This document shows, piece by piece, positions 9,412-18,085 of a stretch of 64,000 bases of DNA; the stretch's first letter is position 1; each line of letters opens with the position of its first letter. Below the pieces are notes generated by a model that worked only from the letters and a program-made list of their open reading frames with translations, did not search any database and had not been told where the DNA came from. A program made the position numbers and the translations under genes. This DNA is from RCIO01 sp040880025 (GTDB taxonomy: Bacteria; Pseudomonadota; Alphaproteobacteria; Rhizobiales; Rhizobiaceae): NCBI GenBank assembly GCA_040880025.1, contig JBBDJD010000018.1:6800-70799 (forward strand). The letters run 5' to 3'.

Positions 9412-9864
9412 TTGGACAAGATCGACATCAAGCTCCTCAATCTGATGCAGCGCGACGCCGCGCAGACCAATGCGCGCATCGCGGATCGCGTCGGACTTTC
9501 GCCTTCGAGCTGCCTGCGGCGCATCAGGCGTCTGAAGGCCAGCGGTGTGATCGAGCGGGTGGTTGCGATCGTCAATCCGGCCAAAACCGGACGCGTGCTC
9601 AAGGCGCTGGTCACCGTGGAACTGCACCGGCACGGCGAAGAACACATGCGGCGCTTCTTCGATCACACCAAAAGGGAACCGGCGGTGACGCAGGCATATG
9701 CGGTCACCGGCGATGTCGATATCGCCCTGCAGCTGCGTCTTCGCGATATGGAAGAGTATGACGATCTATGCAAGCGCCTGTTCCACGACGAGACGAATGT
9801 TGCGCGCTATGTCACAATGATGGTCATCCGAACCGCAAAGGACGAGACCGCGATCGCTCTTTGA
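9412..9864 (+). CDS. Lrp/AsnC-family transcriptional regulator
   Basis: A 150-residue Lrp/AsnC protein: N-terminal winged helix (IDIKLLNLMQRDAAQTNARI) and effector domain with VTGDVDIALQLRLRDMEEY. A TTG start at 9412 is preferred because GGAGG sits 5 nt upstream; an in-frame GTG at 9394 has no ribosome-binding site. It is divergent from the nucleoside-gate membrane protein and ends 7 bp before the convergent cysteine synthase gene. The effector is unknown. Confidence 0.85.
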   Translation: MDKIDIKLLNLMQRDAAQTNARIADRVGLSPSSCLRRIRRLKASGVIERVVAIVNPAKTGRVLKALVTVELHRHGEEHMRRFFDHTKREPAVTQAYAVTGDVDIALQLRLRDMEEYDDLCKRLFHDETNVARYVTMMVIRTAKDETAIAL

Positions 9865-9871
9865 GAGACGT

Positions 9872-10915
9872 TCATTCCGGCACGTCCTCAAAGGGAACCT
9901 TGATCGCGGAGTTCGCTTCCATCCAGACGGGAACCGGCAGGTTCTTGCCGCGCAGGAACTCGGGATTGAAGAGCTTCGACTGATAGCGGTTGCCGTAGTC
10001 GGCCAGGATGGTGACGATTGTATGCCCCGGTCCGAGATCGTGCGCGAGCCTGATGGCACCCGCAATGTTGATGCCGGTGGAGCCGCCCATGCACAGGCCC
10101 TCTTCCTGAATGAGATCGAATACGATCGGCAGCGCATCCTCATCCGGCACCTGGTAGGAGAAGTCGGGCGTAAATCCTTCCAGATTGGCGGTGATGCGGC
10201 CCTGCCCGATGCCCTCCGTGATCGAGCTGCCATGCGACTTCAACTCGCCCTCGGTGTAGAAGCTGTAGAGCGCCGCGCCCAAAGGGTCGGCGATGGCGAT
10301 CTTGACGCTGTTGCTGTGCGATTTGAGGCCTGCCGCCACGCCGGCCAGCGTGCCGCCGGTGCCGACCGCCGAGACGAAGCCGTCGATCTTGCCGCCGGTC
10401 TGATCCCAGATTTCCTCGGCCGTTGTCTCGATGTGACCGTCACGATTGGCTGTATTGTCGAACTGGTTGGCCCAGATCGCGCCGTTGGGATCGGTCTTCG
10501 CCAGTTGCTCGGCCAGCCTGCCCGAGACTTTTATGTAGTTGTTGGGATTCCTGTACGGAACCGCGGGAACCTCGATCAGCTCTGCGCCTAGCACCCTGAG
10601 CGCGTCCTTCTTTTCCTGGCTCTGGGTGTCGGGGATGACGATGACGGTGCGGTAGCCCAGCGCCTTGGCGACCACGGTCAGCCCGATGCCGGTATTGCCG
10701 GCCGTGCCTTCCACGATCACGCCGCCCGGCTTGAGCAGACCCTTCTTCTCGGCATCGCGGATGATGAACAGTCCCGCCCTGTCCTTGACCGACTGGCCGG
10801 GGTTCATGAATTCGGCCTTGCCGTAGATTTCGCAGCCCGTTTCCTCCGAAGCGCGCTTGAGCCGGATCAGCGGCGTGTTGCCGATCGCTTCGATTGCCGA
10901 TGCGTACATGGACAT
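9872..10915 (-). CDS. cysK: cysteine synthase A (O-acetylserine sulfhydrylase)
   Basis: A PLP enzyme of 347 residues that makes cysteine from O-acetylserine and sulfide. Lys44 in NPGQSVKDRAG forms the Schiff base; the phosphate-binding GTAGNTGIGL and the GTGGTLAG loop are present. It is about 25 residues longer than E. coli CysK and carries TAGNTG where CysK has TSGNTG, a form common in rhizobial paralogues. Two in-frame ATGs (10915 and 10909) are possible; GAGGTT fits the second slightly better. It is a stand-alone gene divergent from the SDR. Confidence 0.85.
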   Translation of the reverse strand: MSMYASAIEAIGNTPLIRLKRASEETGCEIYGKAEFMNPGQSVKDRAGLFIIRDAEKKGLLKPGGVIVEGTAGNTGIGLTVVAKALGYRTVIVIPDTQSQEKKDALRVLGAELIEVPAVPYRNPNNYIKVSGRLAEQLAKTDPNGAIWANQFDNTANRDGHIETTAEEIWDQTGGKIDGFVSAVGTGGTLAGVAAGLKSHSNSVKIAIADPLGAALYSFYTEGELKSHGSSITEGIGQGRITANLEGFTPDFSYQVPDEDALPIVFDLIQEEGLCMGGSTGINIAGAIRLAHDLGPGHTIVTILADYGNRYQSKLFNPEFLRGKNLPVPVWMEANSAIKVPFEDVPE

Positions 10916-11111
10916 AACCTCGATTTTCGGCGATTTTGATTTCCTAACCCGTTCTCTAAAAATGCCCAACCGTGCTTTCAAGGAGCGATTTTGCGCGAAA
11001 CGCGGCTTTTGGGACAATCGGTTGCGCGGGGGTGAAACCGCGGCGTCCGGTCTATCGTTCCTGTACCGCATACTGCCAGGCCGCCGCGAACCCGGCGAGG
11101 AAGGACAATTC

Positions 11112-11924
11112 ATGGCGCTCTACAGGGCAAAACCCGCGGACGGCATCGCCTGGATCACCGGCGCCAGCACCGGCATCGGGCGGCAGCTTGCGCTTGACCT
11201 TGCCGCGGCGGGATACACCGTGGCGGCAACGGCGCGCGGCGAGGAAAAGCTTGTGGCGCTCGCTGAGGAAGCATCGACAGCAGGGCATAGCATCGTCGCT
11301 TTCCCCTGCGATGTGACCAATGAAGCGGCCATGCGCGAAACGGCGGAACGGATCGAAAGGGAAGTCGGCCCTGTCACGCTCGCCATCTTCAACGCGGGAA
11401 CCTATTTCCCGACGCGCCTCGATGGACTGACGGCGGAAAATTTCGTCAAGACCTACGAGGTCAACGTGTTCGGCGTGATCCACGGGCTTGTCCCGGTGCT
11501 GGAGCAAATGCGCCGACGCGGGCGCGGCCAGATTGCAGTCATCGGCTCGGCCTCCGCCATATTCGGGATGCCTTCGGCCGCCGCCTATGGCGCCTCCAAG
11601 GCAGCGCTGAACAACATGGTCTGGGCGCTGAAATACGATCTCGACCTGGTCAACATCCGCATCCAGATTATCAATCCCGGCTTCATCGACACGCCGCTGA
11701 CGGAAAACAACCGGTTCAAGATGCCGGCCCTCATGCCGGTGGACAAGGCGTCGCTGCGACTGCTCGACGGACTGAAACGCGGCGGTACGGAAATCACCTT
11801 CCCGCGCCGCTTCACATGGTTTCTCAAGGCGCTCACCTTCCTGCCGGCGCCGTGGACCTATGCAATCCAGCGCCGCTTCGCCGGCTGGCACAAACGCAAA
11901 CCCGCGCCGCCGCCCGCGGACTGA
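11112..11924 (+). CDS. short-chain dehydrogenase/reductase (SDR)
   Basis: A 270-residue classical SDR. The cofactor motif TGASTGIG is at residues 16-23, NAG about 97, and the catalytic Ser and YGASK motif near 145-165. The ARG after the second strand suggests NADP preference. A basic C-terminal tail (RRFAGWHKRKPAPPP) after a hydrophobic patch may contact the membrane. GAGGAAGGA precedes the ATG. The substrate is not evident from neighbours, which are cysK (divergent) and a convergent DUF1697 gene. Confidence 0.8.
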   Translation: MALYRAKPADGIAWITGASTGIGRQLALDLAAAGYTVAATARGEEKLVALAEEASTAGHSIVAFPCDVTNEAAMRETAERIEREVGPVTLAIFNAGTYFPTRLDGLTAENFVKTYEVNVFGVIHGLVPVLEQMRRRGRGQIAVIGSASAIFGMPSAAAYGASKAALNNMVWALKYDLDLVNIRIQIINPGFIDTPLTENNRFKMPALMPVDKASLRLLDGLKRGGTEITFPRRFTWFLKALTFLPAPWTYAIQRRFAGWHKRKPAPPPAD

Positions 11925-11976
11925 CCGGCCATCGGCGCGCATCACGGCGTGGATACGCGCCCTGCCCTGACGGACG

Positions 11977-12513
11977 TCAACCGGCTGCCTTTTCGGCCAG
12001 GTCGCGCAGGGCGAGCACCGTGCGCCAGTTGCGGGCCGTGTTGGGCACACCGATGCGCTTGTCGAATCGCTCGGCCATCTTGGACCGGCCGAAACCGTGC
12101 GGGGTGTGCAGATAGGCGACATTGCCGACGACCCCGATGCGCTCGCCGTCGACCGCATGGTCGCGAATTGCCTGCACATTCGCCTCTTCCGGCTTGATCT
12201 CGAGCCAGGCCGCATGGACGGATTTCGGGTCCGAAACCGCGTCCGGAAATGGGTTGTTCGCGATCAGCGCCTCCCACTCGTCCGCCGTCGGCGCATGGAT
12301 GGCTTTTTCGAAGCCGAACTCCTTGGCGCAGATCCTGGCGATCAGCGAAATCACCTTGTCGCGCGACAGACTGCTTTTCACCACGGCATTGCCGCTGTTG
12401 ATATAGGTCGCGACATTCTTCAGCCCGGCTTCGGTCAGCTTCTCGCGCAGCGGCTTCACCGGCAGCTGGGTCGCGCCGCCCACTCCCCTGAACAATATGA
12501 TGTAAACCGTCAT
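11977..12513 (-). CDS. DUF1697 family protein
   Basis: A 178-residue protein with the DUF1697 pattern: the start TVYIILFRGVGG (usually YIALLRGINVGG), the TYINSGNAVV strand (usually TYIQSGNVVF), and the C-terminal TARNWRTVLALRDL motif. The family is widespread and its function unknown. AGGAG lies 8 nt before the ATG. It is convergent with the SDR gene and divergent from trkH. Confidence 0.85.
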   Translation of the reverse strand: MTVYIILFRGVGGATQLPVKPLREKLTEAGLKNVATYINSGNAVVKSSLSRDKVISLIARICAKEFGFEKAIHAPTADEWEALIANNPFPDAVSDPKSVHAAWLEIKPEEANVQAIRDHAVDGERIGVVGNVAYLHTPHGFGRSKMAERFDKRIGVPNTARNWRTVLALRDLAEKAAG

Positions 12514-12657
12514 CGCTCATCTCCTGGCTTCATGCCAGGCGTCCGGCCTGTCACGCCGCGTGCCCTTGCATATTCGGGCGCTTGAAGCCACTGTCGCGAC
12601 CCGCATGGCGGCTGATATACGGGCCGCGGAGAGCAACGATACCGGGACTGAACTTCC

Positions 12658-14115
12658 GTGCAATATCTCGCCGTCCGCGCCGCCATTCATGTCGCCGCCG
12701 TCCTGTCCATCTACCTATCCGCCGCGATGCTGATTCCAGCCGCGGTCGATCTCTATTACGGCAATCCCGACTGGCAGGTCTTCGCGTTTTCGGCCTTGTT
12801 CACCGGCGGGCTGGGGCTTGCGGTGATGCTTGCCACGCAGGGCCGCGCGCCGACCATCAGCGCCCGCTTCGGCTTCCTCGTCGTCAATCTACTGTGGCTG
12901 ACCGCCTGCGCGGTCGGCGCGGTGCCGCTACTCGCATCGTCGGTCGAGCTCAGCTTCACCGACGCGGTGTTCGAGGCGGTGTCGGGCATGACGACGACGG
13001 GAGCGACCGTCATCACCGGCCTCGACGACCTCCCGCCGGGCCTTCTTATCTGGCGTTCGCTGCTGCAATGGTTCGGCGGGCTTGGCGTGATTGCGCTCGG
13101 CATGTTCATTCTGCCGCTGCTCAATGTCGGCGGCGTGTCCTATTTCCAGATCGAATCGTCGAGCATGGACGACCGGCCATTCGCACGGTTCTCCACCTAT
13201 ACGACCAGTCTCGTCGCGGTCTATGCGACGCTCACAGTGGCCTGCGCCATCTGCTACGCGGCGGCCGGCATGACCGGCTTCGACGCGATCAACCATGCTC
13301 TGACCAGCATTTCGACGGCGGGTTTTTCCACCCATGACGCCTCCATGGGCCACTACGATCAAAATCTCGCCGTGCTGTGGGTCGGCACTGTGTCGATGTT
13401 CATCGGCGCGCTGCCCTTCGCCATCCTGATCCTGTTCATCTCGCGCGGCCGTCTCGACGCGCTGACCGACCCGCAGATCAAGGTCTTTGTCGGCTACCTG
13501 GTCACCTTCATTCTGGCGGTCACGATCTACCGGCGGCTGACCACCGACGAGACCTTCTTCGACGCGCTGACCCATTCGGCCTTCAACTTCACTTCGATCA
13601 TAACGACGACGGGCTACGCCAGCGGCGACTACATGACCTGGGGGCCGTTCGTGGCGGCGGCGGCGTTCATCGCCACATTCCTCGGCGGCTGCTCCGGCTC
13701 CACGACGGGCGGCATCAAGGCGTACCGCTTCCTGATCGTGTTCGAGCTGCTCGCCAACGGCCTGCGCCGCCTCGTCTATCCCAACACCGTGCTCACCGTC
13801 CGCTACGGTGACCGCGTGGTGGAGGACGAGGTGCAGCGCGCCGTGGTGCTGTTCGTGGCGTCGTTCCTCGTCATCTGGGGCATCGGCACGCTGATCCTGG
13901 CCGCGACCGGCCTCGACATTATCACGTCGCTGTCGGGCATGGCGGCGACGCTGACCAATGTCGGCCCCGGCATCGGCGATATCATCGGTCCCGCCGGGAC
14001 CTATGCACCGGTTCCCGATTTCGCCAAATGGGTGCTGGCGCTCGCCATGCTGCTCGGCCGGCTGGAAATCCTCGCCGTGCTGGTGATCCTGTCGCCCGTG
14101 TTCTGGGAGCGCTGA
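12658..14115 (+). CDS. trkH: TrkH-type potassium uptake protein
   Basis: A 485-residue membrane subunit of the Trk/Ktr K+ transporter with four M1-P-M2 repeats. Pore-loop signatures are recognisable: SGMTTTGATVITGLDDLP in the first repeat, SISTAGFSTHD, ITTTGYASGD, and ATLTNVGPGIG in the last. A GTG start at 12658 gives the expected N-terminal hydrophobic helix; the ribosome-binding site is weak. Its cytoplasmic gating partner TrkA is encoded far away at 46.6-48.0 kb, so the two subunits are unlinked, as is usual in this order. Confidence 0.9.
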   Translation: MQYLAVRAAIHVAAVLSIYLSAAMLIPAAVDLYYGNPDWQVFAFSALFTGGLGLAVMLATQGRAPTISARFGFLVVNLLWLTACAVGAVPLLASSVELSFTDAVFEAVSGMTTTGATVITGLDDLPPGLLIWRSLLQWFGGLGVIALGMFILPLLNVGGVSYFQIESSSMDDRPFARFSTYTTSLVAVYATLTVACAICYAAAGMTGFDAINHALTSISTAGFSTHDASMGHYDQNLAVLWVGTVSMFIGALPFAILILFISRGRLDALTDPQIKVFVGYLVTFILAVTIYRRLTTDETFFDALTHSAFNFTSIITTTGYASGDYMTWGPFVAAAAFIATFLGGCSGSTTGGIKAYRFLIVFELLANGLRRLVYPNTVLTVRYGDRVVEDEVQRAVVLFVASFLVIWGIGTLILAATGLDIITSLSGMAATLTNVGPGIGDIIGPAGTYAPVPDFAKWVLALAMLLGRLEILAVLVILSPVFWER

Positions 14116-14118
14116 ACC

Positions 14119-15018
14119 CTACCCGGCAGCCGGCGAATTTCCGGCGACGCGCCGGAAGAAGCGGTCTATCGCATCGGCCGCCGGCCCGATCAGCCGCTCG
14201 TCGTCGTAGAAGTCGATCTGGCCCTGCGAGGAAAGCCACAACTCTTCCTTCTCCGCCGCCACGGCATCGAAGAAGCGGTGAGCCAGCGCCGGCGCAAGCG
14301 CCTTTTCGGAGTGGACGATGATCACCGGCGCACGAATGTCTCCCGCAACGCGCTGGACGTCGAAGGGCAGCGTGTACGCGCGTGACTGAACGGCAAAGCC
14401 GTTGACGTAGTTCGCTACCGCGCCGCGCTGCGTGCCGTAAAAGGCGTAGGCCTCGTCGAGCGGCATCGCGACATCGCCATTGTCCGGCGCGACAGCTGGT
14501 ATCGTCTCGGCGTAACCCGTTTGGCGCCAGCGCGCCTCGGCCGCCCGCGCCCGCTCGATCGCCTCCTGGTAACCGTCCCCGAGCCATGATTTCGTTTGTT
14601 GAGCGTCGGAATATACGCCGGCCACGCCGGCGAAGGCACGCACACGCCAATCATTGGCGACGGACTGAGCCATGTAGCCGCCGCCAGCGCACACGCCGAC
14701 CGCGAAAACAGGCAGTCCCGCCGTACGCTCGTCCCGCGACAGCGCGGTAATCGCCTCGCCAATGTCTTCCGCCTTGCCCTGCGGCGTCTCGAACTGCCTT
14801 GGCAGCCCGCCGCTCTGGCCGAATCCGCGATGATCGAAGGCGAGCGCTGCATATCCCCGCTCGGCAAGAGCGCGCGCATAGGCGCCCGCCGCCTGCTCCT
14901 TGACCGAAGTCAGCGGCCCGGTCGTCACCACCGACCCGTTGGTCTCCCAATCGGGCCGGAAGAGCGTTCCGGCCATGACCTCGCCGCGGCTTTGAAAGCT
15001 GAATTTCTCCTCGCGCAT
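14119..15018 (-). CDS. alpha/beta hydrolase with Cys nucleophile and missing His
   Basis: A 299-residue protein of the dienelactone-hydrolase/YcjY-like group. The nucleophile elbow is GVCAGGGY with Cys110 in place of Ser, which is normal for this group. Near residue 265, where relatives carry a catalytic His in a GxxHxDLYD-type motif, this one has SQGQIDFYDD, a Gln (CAG codon). The fold may therefore be inactive or use another base. The gene is divergent from a LysR regulator, suggesting LysR control. Substrate unknown. Confidence 0.75.
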   Translation of the reverse strand: MREEKFSFQSRGEVMAGTLFRPDWETNGSVVTTGPLTSVKEQAAGAYARALAERGYAALAFDHRGFGQSGGLPRQFETPQGKAEDIGEAITALSRDERTAGLPVFAVGVCAGGGYMAQSVANDWRVRAFAGVAGVYSDAQQTKSWLGDGYQEAIERARAAEARWRQTGYAETIPAVAPDNGDVAMPLDEAYAFYGTQRGAVANYVNGFAVQSRAYTLPFDVQRVAGDIRAPVIIVHSEKALAPALAHRFFDAVAAEKEELWLSSQGQIDFYDDERLIGPAADAIDRFFRRVAGNSPAAG

Positions 15019-15116
15019 CGCGCTCTCCTCTCTGGTGTTCGGATTTCACACACGGGCAAGACATGGGACTGCCGCGACTATCCTTCCAATCGATATTTGC
15101 TATACATTCCATCTGT

Positions 15117-16019
15117 ATGGTGAATATACGCTCCTTCGATCTCAACCTCCTGCGCGCGCTGGACGCTCTTTTGAGCGAGAGCCAGGTGTCGGCCGCCGCG
15201 CGCAAGCTCAATCTCAGCCAGCCCGCGACGAGTGCCGCGCTTTCAAGGCTGCGCGTCGCGCTCGGCGATCCGCTGCTGGTGCGCGAAGGCCGGTCAATGA
15301 TCCTCACCCATCTCGCGCGCGATCTGCGGCCGAAGGTACAGCGGCTTCTGGAAGAGATCGGGGAGACGCTGAATCCCGCGCGCCAGTTTGACCCGGCAAA
15401 TTCCGAGCGCCGCTTCCGCATTGGCGCCAACGACTATGCGGCCCTTGTCGTGCTCGCCCCGCTGGCTGCCCGCCTCCAGAACACCGCGCCGCGCACCGCC
15501 ATTGAAATCCTCCCGCTGGAGGACAATTTCGCCGAACGCCTCGCCGCCGGCGATTACGATCTGGCTATCCGCGACGCCTGGTCTCTGGGTGCGGCTCACA
15601 ACAGGGAAACCCTCTTTCACGAGGACTATGTGGCAATTGCCCGCCGCGACCATCCGCGGCTTTCGGCGACGCCCTCGCTGGATGAGTTCCTGGCCGAAAG
15701 TCATGTGCTGATCGCACCGAGGGCGGGAACGGGCGGGCCGGTGGACGCGGCGCTTGCCCGGATCGGGCGCGAACGACAAGTCGCCGTCACCGTGCCGCAT
15801 TTCCTCGCCGCCCCGGCGATCGTGGCCGCTACCGATCTCGTCATGACTGTCGCGCGGCGCATCGCGCTCCGCTTCGCCGACCAATACGGGCTGAGGCTGT
15901 TTAAGCCGCCGGTCGTCTTGCGCGGCTTTTCGGTCGCCATGGCCTGGCCGACCGCAAGCGCGGGCGATCCCGGCGCAGAGTGGCTGAAGGATCAGGTGCG
16001 GAGGCTCTCCTACTCCTGA
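15117..16019 (+). CDS. LysR-family transcriptional regulator
   Basis: A 300-residue LTTR. The N-terminal helix-turn-helix contains FDLNLLRALDALL and SAAARKLNLSQPATSAALSR; the C-terminal part is a PBP2-like effector domain. The ATG at 15117 was chosen because MVNIRSFDLNLL is the standard N-terminus. A loose palindrome (ATTCCAT and ATGGTGAAT, starting near 15106) overlaps the start codon and could be the autoregulatory site. Divergent from the alpha/beta hydrolase, its probable target. Confidence 0.85.
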   Translation: MVNIRSFDLNLLRALDALLSESQVSAAARKLNLSQPATSAALSRLRVALGDPLLVREGRSMILTHLARDLRPKVQRLLEEIGETLNPARQFDPANSERRFRIGANDYAALVVLAPLAARLQNTAPRTAIEILPLEDNFAERLAAGDYDLAIRDAWSLGAAHNRETLFHEDYVAIARRDHPRLSATPSLDEFLAESHVLIAPRAGTGGPVDAALARIGRERQVAVTVPHFLAAPAIVAATDLVMTVARRIALRFADQYGLRLFKPPVVLRGFSVAMAWPTASAGDPGAEWLKDQVRRLSYS

Positions 16020-16029
16020 AACGGCCCCG

Positions 16030-17841
16030 TCACACGAACAGGTCGACCTTCTCGAACTTCGTCACGTCGATGATGCCGGCGTCGGAAATCCTGAGTTCGG
16101 GGATGACCACCAGCGCCAGCAGCGAGTGCTGCATGTAGGCGTTGTTGAGGCTGCACCCCATATCGCGCATCGCCTGCGTCAGTTGCGCCGCCTTCCCGGC
16201 CACGACCTCGGCGCGCTCGTCCGACATCAGGCCGGCGATCGGCATTTCCACCAGCGCGAGCTGTTTGCCTTCCGACACCAGCACCACCCCGCCGCCGACC
16301 TTGCCGAGGATATTGGCGGCGACGGCCATATCCTCCTTGTTGGTGCCGACCACGATCATGTGGTGGCTGTCATGCGCCACAGTCGAGGCCATGGCGCAGT
16401 CCGTGACGTAGCCGAAGCCGGATACGAAGCCGTTGGTGACTGCGCCGGTGCCGCGATGGCGCTCGACCAGCGCGATCTGGCAGACGTCGTTGCGCCGGTC
16501 CATCTCGACCAGCCCGTCCTTCACCGCGAGATCGGCCTCCAGCGCGCGCGTCGGCGCCTGGTTTTCCACCACGCCGATGACGCGGACGCGGACCTCATTC
16601 GCGCCAGCGGGTGCGGGAATATCGTAGTCCGCCGCCGCCAGTTGCTTGCCGAGCTTGACGGTGTTTTTCGCCTTCGCCGGATATTCATAGGGCGCGATTT
16701 CGGCGGTGAGCCGTCCGTCCCTGGCCAGCCGCTGCCCACGCGCATAAACCTCGTCGATCCTGAGTTCGGCGAGGTTCGAGACGATCAGGAAATCGGCGCG
16801 GCGGCCGGGCGTGATCGAGCCCAGTTCGCGCTCCAGCCCGAAATGCCCGGCCGTGTTGATCGTCGCCATCTGGATCGCGGTGATCGGGTTCAGGCCCTGC
16901 TGGATCGCATGGCGGACCACACGGTCCATATGGCCGTCATTGACCAGCGTGCCGGAATGGCTGTCGTCGGTGCACAGGATGAAATTGCGGGGATCGAGCC
17001 CGCTCTCCGTCACCGCCTTGATCTGGCTGGCAACGTCGTACCAGGCCGAACCCAGCCGGAGCATCGCCTTCATGCCCTGCCGCACGCGGGCGATGGCGTC
17101 CTCGGGCCTGGTGCCCTCATGGTCGTCCTGCGGCCCGCCCGCCACATAACCGTGAAACGGCAGGCCCAGATCAGGCGAGGCGTAGTGCCCGCCGACCGTC
17201 TTGCCGGCCTTCATGGTCTCGCGAATGCCGCCGACCATGGTTTCGTTGTTGGCGGCGACGCCCGGAAAATTCATCACCTCGCCAAGCCCGATGATGTTTG
17301 GCCATTGCATGGCCTCGGCCACGTCGGCGGGGCTGATTTCCGCGCCGGCCAGCTCGAGACCGGGTGCCGAGGGCACGCAGGACGGCATCTGCACATAGAC
17401 GTTGATCGGCGCGGCCACGGCCTCGTCATGCATGAGACGCACGCCCGCCAGTCCCAGCACGTTGGCAATCTCGTGCGGGTCGATGAACATGGAGGTCGTG
17501 CCATGCGGGATGACGGCGCGGCAGAACTCCGTCACCGTCACCATGCCGCTTTCGACATGCATGTGGCCGTCGCACAGGCCGGGAACCAGATAGCGCCCGC
17601 CGGCGTCGACCACCCTGGTGTGCTCGCCGATGGCGTGGCTGGCGTCAGGCCCGCAATAGGCGAAGCGGCCCTCCACGATGGCGATGTCGGTGCCGGGTAT
17701 CACCTCGCCGGAATGCACGTTCACCCAGCGCCCGTTGCGCACCACCATGTCGGCGGGCTTTCTGCCCGTCGCCACATCGACCAGCGCCGGCGCGATATCG
17801 GCCCAGGGTTTCGGGGCCGTCCACGCGTTCTTCTTCGCCAT
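16030..17841 (-). CDS. ade: adenine deaminase
   Basis: Converts adenine to hypoxanthine and ammonia in purine salvage. The 603-residue protein has the amidohydrolase metal motif DGHMHVESGM at about 92-101, a later GGHYA metal-site region, CTDDSHS for the catalytic Asp, and the C-terminal adenine deaminase domain with VAHDSHHM. AGGAG before the ATG lies in one arm of a small hairpin (17849-17863). A 35-aa gene 67 bp upstream may be co-transcribed from an FNR-type promoter. Confident call. Confidence 0.93.
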   Translation of the reverse strand: MAKKNAWTAPKPWADIAPALVDVATGRKPADMVVRNGRWVNVHSGEVIPGTDIAIVEGRFAYCGPDASHAIGEHTRVVDAGGRYLVPGLCDGHMHVESGMVTVTEFCRAVIPHGTTSMFIDPHEIANVLGLAGVRLMHDEAVAAPINVYVQMPSCVPSAPGLELAGAEISPADVAEAMQWPNIIGLGEVMNFPGVAANNETMVGGIRETMKAGKTVGGHYASPDLGLPFHGYVAGGPQDDHEGTRPEDAIARVRQGMKAMLRLGSAWYDVASQIKAVTESGLDPRNFILCTDDSHSGTLVNDGHMDRVVRHAIQQGLNPITAIQMATINTAGHFGLERELGSITPGRRADFLIVSNLAELRIDEVYARGQRLARDGRLTAEIAPYEYPAKAKNTVKLGKQLAAADYDIPAPAGANEVRVRVIGVVENQAPTRALEADLAVKDGLVEMDRRNDVCQIALVERHRGTGAVTNGFVSGFGYVTDCAMASTVAHDSHHMIVVGTNKEDMAVAANILGKVGGGVVLVSEGKQLALVEMPIAGLMSDERAEVVAGKAAQLTQAMRDMGCSLNNAYMQHSLLALVVIPELRISDAGIIDVTKFEKVDLFV

Positions 17842-17848
17842 GAATTCT

Positions 17849-17863
17849 CTCCTGATTCAGGAG
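17849..17863 (-). promoter_or_regulatory. hairpin that can mask the ade ribosome-binding site
   Basis: CTCCTG and CAGGAG, spaced by 3 nt, form a perfect inverted repeat whose right arm on the minus strand is the AGGAG Shine-Dalgarno of ade. Folding would hide the ribosome-binding site. The stem is short, so the effect may be modest. Confidence 0.35.
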
Positions 17864-17908
17864 CGAATGTGCCAATGCACGGAGCGTTTGGCCAGATCGT
17901 ATCTCGGC

Positions 17909-18016
17909 CTATTTTCTCGACTTGTTCCAGGTCATGTCGGCGTAGACCAGCGCGCCTGCGAACAGGACGAAGATGACGCCTATTGCGGCCACAATGATTG
18001 CGACGTCGGTCGGCAT
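17909..18016 (-). CDS. 35-aa small membrane protein behind an FNR/FixK-type box
   Basis: A 35-residue protein: a short polar start (MPTD), one hydrophobic helix (VAIIVAAIGVIFVLFAGALVY) and a polar tail (ADMTWNKSRK). A strong AGGAGG lies 8 nt before the ATG, which supports translation. The centre of an FNR/FixK-type box is 62 bp upstream of the ATG, a class II distance if transcription starts about 20 nt before the ATG. It lies 67 bp ahead of ade. Small single-pass proteins of this size are often oxidase or transporter subunits; that role is only a guess. Confidence 0.65.
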   Translation of the reverse strand: MPTDVAIIVAAIGVIFVLFAGALVYADMTWNKSRK

Positions 18017-18071
18017 GGGAATTCCTCCTTTGATGACAAGGCATCATTGGAGGATGGCGGCGCTCTCTGCG

Positions 18072-18085
18072 TTGACTTGGGTCAA
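18072..18085 (-). promoter_or_regulatory. FNR/FixK-type binding site
   Basis: TTGAC-TTGG-GTCAA is a perfect dyad of the FNR/FixK consensus TTGAY-N4-RTCAA. It lies between the 35-aa gene and the end of the 270-aa gene, whose stop codon it overlaps. Its centre is 62 bp from the ATG of the 35-aa gene. Confidence 0.6.
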
